NCBI RefSeq assembly: GCF_029267215.1
Contig: NZ_JARIDH010000016.1
Location: forward strand, 1-58,916
Direction: 5' to 3'
DNA: 58,916 nt
From: Clostridium sp.
GTDB lineage: Bacteria; Bacillota; Clostridia; Clostridiales; Clostridiaceae
Shown here one piece after another: positions 54,225 to 58,916 of the stretch. A program made the position numbers and the translations under genes. The first letter of the stretch is position 1; every line of letters starts with the position of its first letter. The notes under the pieces are model-generated. The model did no database searches. It was not told where the DNA came from and saw nothing but the letters and a program-made list of their open reading frames with translations.

Positions 54225-54830
54225 GTGAGGGGGAAACTCAGAAATATTTTAGGGATTATTCTAATTTTATTTGGTATATCTCTTATTGGGGCTACAATTT
54301 GGATGAAATATGATACTAATAGAAAACAGGCTGAAATGTTAGAGAGTTTTAAGAACATAAATTTTGATGATGAATCTAATATTAATACTAATGATAATAG
54401 TGGTGAAATAAAAAAACATGAAAAATCACATCATATTATAAATGGAAAAGGATTTGCTATTTTAGAAATTCCAACATTAGATTTGAAAGTTGGAATTGTT
54501 CAAGGTGTTGAAATTAAGGATATAAAATATAATGTAGGACATTTTCCAGAATCAGCAATGCCAGGTGAAAAAGGTAATTTTGCAATAGCTGGTCATAGAG
54601 TTTCTTATTTTGGAGAACCTTTTAAAGAGATAGACAAGCTTGAAAAAGGTGATAAGGTGTATGTTACTTATAACGGTCATAAATATACATATGAAGTAGA
54701 ATATATGTATGAGGTTACTCCAAATCAAACTGAATCCTTAAAACAGACTGAGGATGCAACAATAACAATAGTTACTTGTACAATTGGTGCCAAAAAGAGG
54801 GTAATAGTTAAAGGAAAGTTAGTAGAATAA
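54225..54830 (+). CDS. srtD: Class D sortase
   Basis: 201 residues. Type-II anchored transpeptidase: an N-terminal membrane segment (about 8-27), a short linker, then the sortase barrel with the catalytic His in FAIAGHRVSYFGEPF, the Cys in ATITIVTCTIGAKKR and the Arg in KKRVIVKGKL. It cleaves a C-terminal sorting signal on secreted proteins and joins them to the wall. No LPxTG substrate gene is in the window. GTG 54225 is preferred, 8 bases after GGGGTG; the TTG at 54219 is too close to it. The next gene starts 63 bases downstream, after a terminator-like hairpin. Confidence 0.9.
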   Translation: MRGKLRNILGIILILFGISLIGATIWMKYDTNRKQAEMLESFKNINFDDESNINTNDNSGEIKKHEKSHHIINGKGFAILEIPTLDLKVGIVQGVEIKDIKYNVGHFPESAMPGEKGNFAIAGHRVSYFGEPFKEIDKLEKGDKVYVTYNGHKYTYEVEYMYEVTPNQTESLKQTEDATITIVTCTIGAKKRVIVKGKLVE

Positions 54831-54863
54831 GACTGGGTTTTAGAGCTTGGTCTTATTTTTTGT
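54827..54863 (+). terminator. Terminator overlapping the srtD stop
   Basis: AATAAGAC pairs with GTCTTATT, with weaker inner pairing, then TTTTTG. The stem begins in the srtD stop codon. Confidence 0.7.
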
Positions 54864-54893
54864 AAAATATATAGATAAAGGAGTTTGAAGTAG

Positions 54894-55907
54894 GTGAGTG
54901 AAGTAACTTTTAGAAAAGATAAGTATATATTTTCTTCTAGAAATATGAAAAAAAAGTTAAATAAAAAGTTATTAAAAAAAGAGATTAAAACTTTCATAAA
55001 AGAGCTTAAAGATTTTAAGGTTGATGTTAGAAGTTTAACTGAGGAGTCCTATAGCTTAGAAGAGAGAAATTTAATTCTTAATATTGCTTATTTCTTGGTT
55101 GATGAAGAAATACTTTTAAGAAAAATATTAAATAGAAAACAACTAAATACAAAGATTGTTGCAAAGAAAACAAAAATTAGTAATGATAAAATAGAGAAAT
55201 GGTCAAAATATATAATTGCATACATGATTTTAATATATAATTCAGATTATACAAATTTAGCAACTTATTTAAATATAAACTTCAAGGATTTAGAAGCACT
55301 TGCTGTTATTAAAGGGGGGGCTACTGAAAATAGTATATATAAGGGCTTAGTTATTTTAGAAGGTACAAAGAGTACTATAATAATGACTAAGGAAGGTAAG
55401 TTTGTAAGGATAAATATAAAGGGTGAGGATAAAGTTGGAGAAGAACTTTCTGGTAAGGAAAAAAGAAGTTTAAAGCATTATAGAAAATATGTTATTGGAG
55501 TTTTATTAATATTTTTAGTTTTATTAGGAGGTTATACTAGAATTTATAATAAACAAGAAACAACAATTCTTATTCAGGGAACATCGAAAGTGAAGCTTGG
55601 ACTTAACAGGTTTGATAGAATAGTTTATAGTTTTTCTGGAACTGAAAAAGGTAATATACTTTTAACAGAGTTAAATCTTAAAAATGAGAAGTTTGAAGAT
55701 GGTATGATTCAGGTTTTAAAGGGGTTTGAAGAAAATAATATGATGCCACCTAATAGAATTGTTAATGTTTATATAGCAGGTAAAATGGTAGATACTTCAG
55801 ATTTAAATAAGGTTACAGATTATGTAGAAAGCATTAATAGTGATGATAATCATAAAAATAACTTTAAAATAAAGATAAATAATTCAGGGTATGAAAAGAA
55901 AAATTAA
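54894..55907 (+). CDS. Hybrid of sigma-I C-terminal domain and RsgI anti-sigma membrane protein
   Basis: 337 residues. Residues about 30-128 ([60 protein letters not shown]) follow the pattern of the C-terminal, helix-turn-helix domain of SigI. Residues about 147-185 ([20 protein letters not shown] then EGKFVRIN) are an RsgI N-terminal anti-sigma domain. A membrane span follows (about 198-216), then an RsgI-type juxtamembrane domain outside ([20 protein letters not shown], then [16 protein letters not shown]). There is no sigma-2 domain, so this is not a sigma factor. At the place where RsgI proteins usually have the self-cleaving Asn-Pro (INPSIEL-type), this one reads [12 protein letters not shown], with no NP. 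The start is GTG 54894, with AAAGGAG 9-10 bases before. It lies between srtD and rluF. Confidence 0.78.
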   Translation: MSEVTFRKDKYIFSSRNMKKKLNKKLLKKEIKTFIKELKDFKVDVRSLTEESYSLEERNLILNIAYFLVDEEILLRKILNRKQLNTKIVAKKTKISNDKIEKWSKYIIAYMILIYNSDYTNLATYLNINFKDLEALAVIKGGATENSIYKGLVILEGTKSTIIMTKEGKFVRINIKGEDKVGEELSGKEKRSLKHYRKYVIGVLLIFLVLLGGYTRIYNKQETTILIQGTSKVKLGLNRFDRIVYSFSGTEKGNILLTELNLKNEKFEDGMIQVLKGFEENNMMPPNRIVNVYIAGKMVDTSDLNKVTDYVESINSDDNHKNNFKIKINNSGYEKKN

Positions 55908-55924
55908 TTAAGGAAGGATTATTT

Positions 55925-56839
55925 ATGGCAAGAAGAATAGCGAAAAATAATAAGGATAGAAAAATATCTAACAAATCTAGTAGAAGAGGAGATAAGCAAA
56001 AATCAAATAGAAAGCCTATTGAAAGTAAGAATACTTTAAGAACTAATCAAAAGGTTGCAAAGAAAGCCTCAGAAAAAACTACTGTTATTATTTCTAATAA
56101 AAATGATTTTAGAGATGAAGTAAGGTTAAATAAATATATAAGTGAAACTGGATATTGTTCAAGAAGAGAAGCAGACAAGATTATAGAACAAGGAAGAGTT
56201 AAAATTAATGGAATTATTGCAACTACAGGTACTAAGGTTTCAAGAGGACAACTTGTTTCAATAGATGGAAAGCCTTTAAAAGTTGAAAATGAACTTGTTT
56301 ATATTGCATTAAATAAGCCTGTTGGAATAACTTGTACAACAGAAAGTAAAGTTAAAGGAAATATAGTTGACTTTGTTAATCATGAAAAAAGAATATTCCC
56401 AATAGGAAGGCTAGATAAGGATTCTCAAGGATTAATTTTTATGACTAATGATGGAGACATAGTAAATAAAATTTTAAGAGCTGGGAATAATCATGAAAAA
56501 GAATATATAGTTACAGTGGATAAGGAGATTAAAGACTCTTTTATAAAAGGTATGAGTAATGGAGTTCCTATACTTGGAACAGTAACTAAGAAATGCTTTG
56601 TTAAAAAAGAAGGTAAAAATTCTTTTAGAATTATTCTTACTCAAGGATTAAATAGACAGATTAGAAGAATGTGTGAGCATTTTGGATATGAAGTTAAAAA
56701 ATTAGAAAGAGTTAGAATAATGAATGTTAGCTTAGGAAATTTAAAAATAGGTTCTTGGAGATACATAACAAAGAAAGAGTTAGCTGAAATAAACAGACTA
56801 ACTGAGGATTCTATAAAAACAGAAGAAGCTTCAAGATAA
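55925..56839 (+). CDS. rluF: 23S rRNA pseudouridine synthase, RluF/RsuA family
   Basis: 304 residues. A basic, probably disordered N-terminal extension of about 60 residues ([20 protein letters not shown]) precedes an S4 RNA-binding domain (about 64-120; [20 protein letters not shown]), then the RsuA-type catalytic domain with the nucleophile Asp in [17 protein letters not shown] and the closing motif [18 protein letters not shown]. The ending and insertions fit the RluF subgroup best, with RluB or RsuA as alternatives. It begins 17 bases after the RsgI-like gene, so the two are probably co-transcribed. Confidence 0.88.
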   Translation: MARRIAKNNKDRKISNKSSRRGDKQKSNRKPIESKNTLRTNQKVAKKASEKTTVIISNKNDFRDEVRLNKYISETGYCSRREADKIIEQGRVKINGIIATTGTKVSRGQLVSIDGKPLKVENELVYIALNKPVGITCTTESKVKGNIVDFVNHEKRIFPIGRLDKDSQGLIFMTNDGDIVNKILRAGNNHEKEYIVTVDKEIKDSFIKGMSNGVPILGTVTKKCFVKKEGKNSFRIILTQGLNRQIRRMCEHFGYEVKKLERVRIMNVSLGNLKIGSWRYITKKELAEINRLTEDSIKTEEASR

Positions 56840-56841
56840 AA

Positions 56842-56926
56842 ATAAAACTTACAAATAGTATTAAAGGAACAACTAGAAATTCTTAGTTGAATTTAGAAGT
56901 TCTCAGAATAGATTTGTAAGTTTTAT
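56842..56926. terminator. Large two-tier hairpin between rluF and the hydrolase gene (convergent)
   Basis: A 15-bp perfect outer stem ATAAAACTTACAAAT / ATTTGTAAGTTTTAT encloses an inner hairpin (CAACTA / TAGTTG). A likely bidirectional terminator. Confidence 0.7.
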
Positions 56927-56949
56927 AAAGTAATATATTATAATAATAA

Positions 56950-57900
56950 TTAAAGTTCTATTCCTTCATTGGATAGAGCTTTTTTTATGAATTCAATTAC
57001 CTTTTCCTCATATAGAGGCTTGTTTACTTCAAGTGATTCTGCATGGGCAGCCCCCTCAACTAGATATAATTCTCTATACCCATTAATTTTAGCATTATAC
57101 AAATCAACTGCCATATACCATGGAACAAAATAATCTTCTTTTCCATGTATAAACATCATTGGAACATTAGTTTTTGAAACTATGTCTAAAGGTATTATTT
57201 TCTTCATTGAAAATTTAGCTTTCAAAATCATAATCCAGTTAGCAACTGTTATTCCAGGAATAAGAAGTTTTCTTATAATATGGTTTTTAAATTCATGTGT
57301 TATTTGAAATTTCATAAGTTCATAAACATTTGAATAGCCACAGTCCTCAATTGCAAACTTTATTGAATCATTTAATGGAAGAGTTTCCATTACTGTCCCT
57401 GCACCCATTGATTCTCCATGAATCCCTAAAATTATATCATTTCCGAATCTTTCTTTTAAGTATTCAATCCACATGTTTAAATCATATTTTTCAAAAAAAC
57501 CAAAGGAAGAGTACTTACCTTCACTTTTGCCATGTCTTCTTTGATTTATTATTAGAACATTGAAGCCATGTTTATAGAAAATATCAAAGTATTTTAAAGA
57601 ACCTACATAACAAATAGAAATACCATGGGCTAATATTATAAATTTGTTACTAGGTTTTTCATTCATTATTAAAGTTGATACAAGATTAAGGCCGTCAGAA
57701 GATTTTAATGTTATATCTTCTTTATGAAGTGAATCATATAATTCTTTATTAAAAATTTTTTTATTAACATATCTATTACAACTTTCCTCTATGTTGTGGA
57801 GTTTTCTAAGTGATGTTGATTTAAAAACATAAATTCCAACTAATATAAATAAAGTAGTTAGTACAATTATTAATATAGCTAATAAAGTTAAAAAAATCAT
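56950..57900 (-). CDS. Membrane-anchored alpha/beta hydrolase
   Basis: 316 residues. One N-terminal membrane segment (about 2-25) is followed by an alpha/beta-hydrolase domain: oxyanion region ILAHGISICYVGS, nucleophile elbow GIHGESMGAGTV (G-x-S-x-G), acid in MFIHGKEDYFVPW and the catalytic His in EGAAHAES. It belongs to the dienelactone-hydrolase-like/prolyl-oligopeptidase-like group of small serine hydrolases (BAAT/YqkD-like); the substrate is unknown. The ribosome site is AGGGGGG. It is monocistronic. Confidence 0.87.
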   Translation of the reverse strand: MIFLTLLAILIIVLTTLFILVGIYVFKSTSLRKLHNIEESCNRYVNKKIFNKELYDSLHKEDITLKSSDGLNLVSTLIMNEKPSNKFIILAHGISICYVGSLKYFDIFYKHGFNVLIINQRRHGKSEGKYSSFGFFEKYDLNMWIEYLKERFGNDIILGIHGESMGAGTVMETLPLNDSIKFAIEDCGYSNVYELMKFQITHEFKNHIIRKLLIPGITVANWIMILKAKFSMKKIIPLDIVSKTNVPMMFIHGKEDYFVPWYMAVDLYNAKINGYRELYLVEGAAHAESLEVNKPLYEEKVIEFIKKALSNEGIEL

Positions 57901-58010
57901 TTTATTACCCCCCTAAAGATTTTTTATATATGTATTTATACATAATTATATCACCTAAGAGAAAAATAACATAAGTAGTGAAAATTAACTTATAAAAATG
58001 AGGTGATTTA

Positions 58011-58718
58011 ATGAGGTTAAAGAAATTTGGAGAAATTATACTTGTTATTTTAATGGTATTTTCAACTGAAGTATTAGGTGCTCAGATTAATAGCATTTAT
58101 ATTGAGGATAAAACTTTGGAAGAGAATACAGAAAAATATGAGGTTAAAGTTAAGTATCCTTTTATAAAAGGAGAAAATGAAGTTTTTAAAAAAATAAATA
58201 AAACTATTGAAGATTTTACATTATCATGGGTAAATGATATTAAGCTTTTAGGAGAAGAGTATAGTAAAGACTATGAGAAAGCAGGAAAAGAAATGCCAAA
58301 GATGGAAGCATATAGTCTTTATGAAGTTTTTGATACTTCTGAGGTAATAAGCATACCAATGACTTATTATCAATATACTGGTGGTGCCCATGGATTGACA
58401 ACAAAAATTTCTTATAATTATGATTTGAAAACTGGAGAAAAATTAAATTTAAATAATTTATTTAAAGAGGGTTTTAATTATAATGACATAATAGATAAGC
58501 TTATAAGAGAAGAAATTGCAAAAGAACCTAGTATATATTTTGATAATGGTGGATTGTTTAAAGGAGTAAATGAAAAACAAGCATATTATTTAAATAGAGA
58601 TGGAATTATAATATATTTTCAACAATATGAAATAGCACCATATTCTTCTGGTATTAGAGAATTTAAAATTCCTTATAGGGTTTTAAAAGAGGGCTTAAAA
58701 TACAATTTTAACAATTAA
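58011..58718 (+). CDS. Secreted DUF4163/DUF3298 (RsiV/PdaC-like) protein
   Basis: 235 residues. The signal peptide (about 1-23) ends at VLGA. A DUF4163-like N-terminal domain (KYEVKVKYPFIKGENEVFKK, then SIPMTYYQYTGGAHG) is followed by a DUF3298 domain (KISYNYDLKTGEKLNLNNLF to the C-terminus, IIIYFQQYEIAPYSSGIREF then KIPY). This pair of domains occurs in RsiV-type lysozyme-sensing anti-sigma factors and in the PdaC peptidoglycan deacetylase, but here there is no enzymatic domain or anti-sigma helix. A wall- or lysozyme-binding role is inferred. Confidence 0.82.
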   Translation: MRLKKFGEIILVILMVFSTEVLGAQINSIYIEDKTLEENTEKYEVKVKYPFIKGENEVFKKINKTIEDFTLSWVNDIKLLGEEYSKDYEKAGKEMPKMEAYSLYEVFDTSEVISIPMTYYQYTGGAHGLTTKISYNYDLKTGEKLNLNNLFKEGFNYNDIIDKLIREEIAKEPSIYFDNGGLFKGVNEKQAYYLNRDGIIIYFQQYEIAPYSSGIREFKIPYRVLKEGLKYNFNN

Positions 58719-58726
58719 TTAGTCAG

Positions 58727-58916
58727 AGGTTCTGTTTTAAGAGAATGTTGATTTTAGCTAGCCTTTCAGACCTACTTAATTGCGCAGAGAGTTTCTATTG
58801 AATATTCCAGAATAATAGCTAAAGCGAAGAAACTCCCTCTGGTCAAACAACTTCGCTTCTTAACGCTATTATTCTTCCATATTCAATGAAACTCTAAACT
58901 GCTTATTAAGATGGTC
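58727..58916 (-). repeat. Long copy of the inverted-repeat element family, cut by the window end
   Basis: It begins AGGTTCTGTTTTAAGAGAAT then GTTGATTTTAGCTAGCC, the right terminus of the 13114 element in opposite orientation. It continues through the internal palindrome (AGAATAATAG / CTATTATTCT, with GAAGCGAAGTTGT as reverse complement) to ATCTTAATAAGCAG near the window end. The other terminus lies outside. It is the closest relative of the full-length copy at 13114-13416. Confidence 0.8.

Noticed and set aside
54827-54863. VirR-box-like CCCAGT sequence on the minus strand at the end of srtD
   Set aside because: Only the first six bases match, there is no second box at the needed spacing, and a terminator explains the sequence.
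57330-57563. Plus-strand open frame inside the alpha/beta hydrolase gene
   Set aside because: Antisense to a gene with intact catalytic motifs and no credible ribosome site.

Overview
The window looks like chromosomal DNA of a low-GC, anaerobic, fermentative Clostridium, most probably Clostridium perfringens. The reasons are the very AT-rich codon use, a ptb-buk pair, a CpI-type [FeFe]-hydrogenase of 572 residues, strong GGAGG ribosome-binding sites with several TTG/GTG starts, a class D sortase, and T-box, SAM-I and glmS RNA switches. The species call is recognition from memory, not a database match.

Layout. 1-1.6 kb: the end of one maltose-type ABC permease pair (malF-like, cut by the window edge, and malG-like). 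2.0-3.2 kb: an IS30-family element whose transposase carries an in-frame amber codon. 3.2-4.9 kb (minus): a SleB-type wall hydrolase and an anchored coiled-coil protein. 5.0-7.2 kb: cdaA-cdaR (c-di-AMP synthesis). 7.2-13 kb: an FAD oxidoreductase, ptb-buk and hydA (fermentative metabolism). 13.6-29.1 kb: an alpha-glucan cluster with malK, a PucR-type regulator, malEFG, a LacI-type regulator, GH31 alpha-glucosidase, malQ, glgP and a debranching enzyme. Together these import maltodextrins and break glycogen or maltodextrin down to glucose-1-phosphate and glucose. 29-34.6 kb: AIM24, YerC-like and DUF1540 proteins, a two-component system and a DUF349 protein. 35-39.9 kb: glmM, a ferritin-like protein, and glmS behind its ribozyme. 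40-46 kb: a methyltransferase, 5-formyl-THF cyclo-ligase, an M3 peptidase, and thrS behind a T-box leader. 46.4-50.5 kb: two tRNA clusters (eight tRNAs, three of them identical Gly-UCC) flanking an SGNH hydrolase, an HNH protein and an unknown protein. 50.8-58.9 kb: a pyridoxal/pyridoxamine kinase, a SAM-riboswitch-controlled NhaC-type transporter, ispF, a class D sortase, a sigma-I/RsgI hybrid membrane protein, an RluF-type pseudouridine synthase, an alpha/beta hydrolase and a DUF4163/DUF3298 protein.

Regulation can be read at several points. Three near-identical pseudo-palindromes (GGTAnCGnTACC type) lie at malE and at the LacI-type regulator gene, which points to a local, autoregulated maltose regulon with a cre-like site over the malE -35.

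The least expected items are three. First, the protein at 54894-55907 joins a sigma-I C-terminal DNA-binding-like domain to an RsgI anti-sigma architecture in one membrane protein. Second, a dispersed family of small inverted-repeat elements (about 34 to 303 bp, eight clear copies, all intergenic) runs through the window. Third, complementary segments flank the glmS ribozyme on both sides of its cleavage site.
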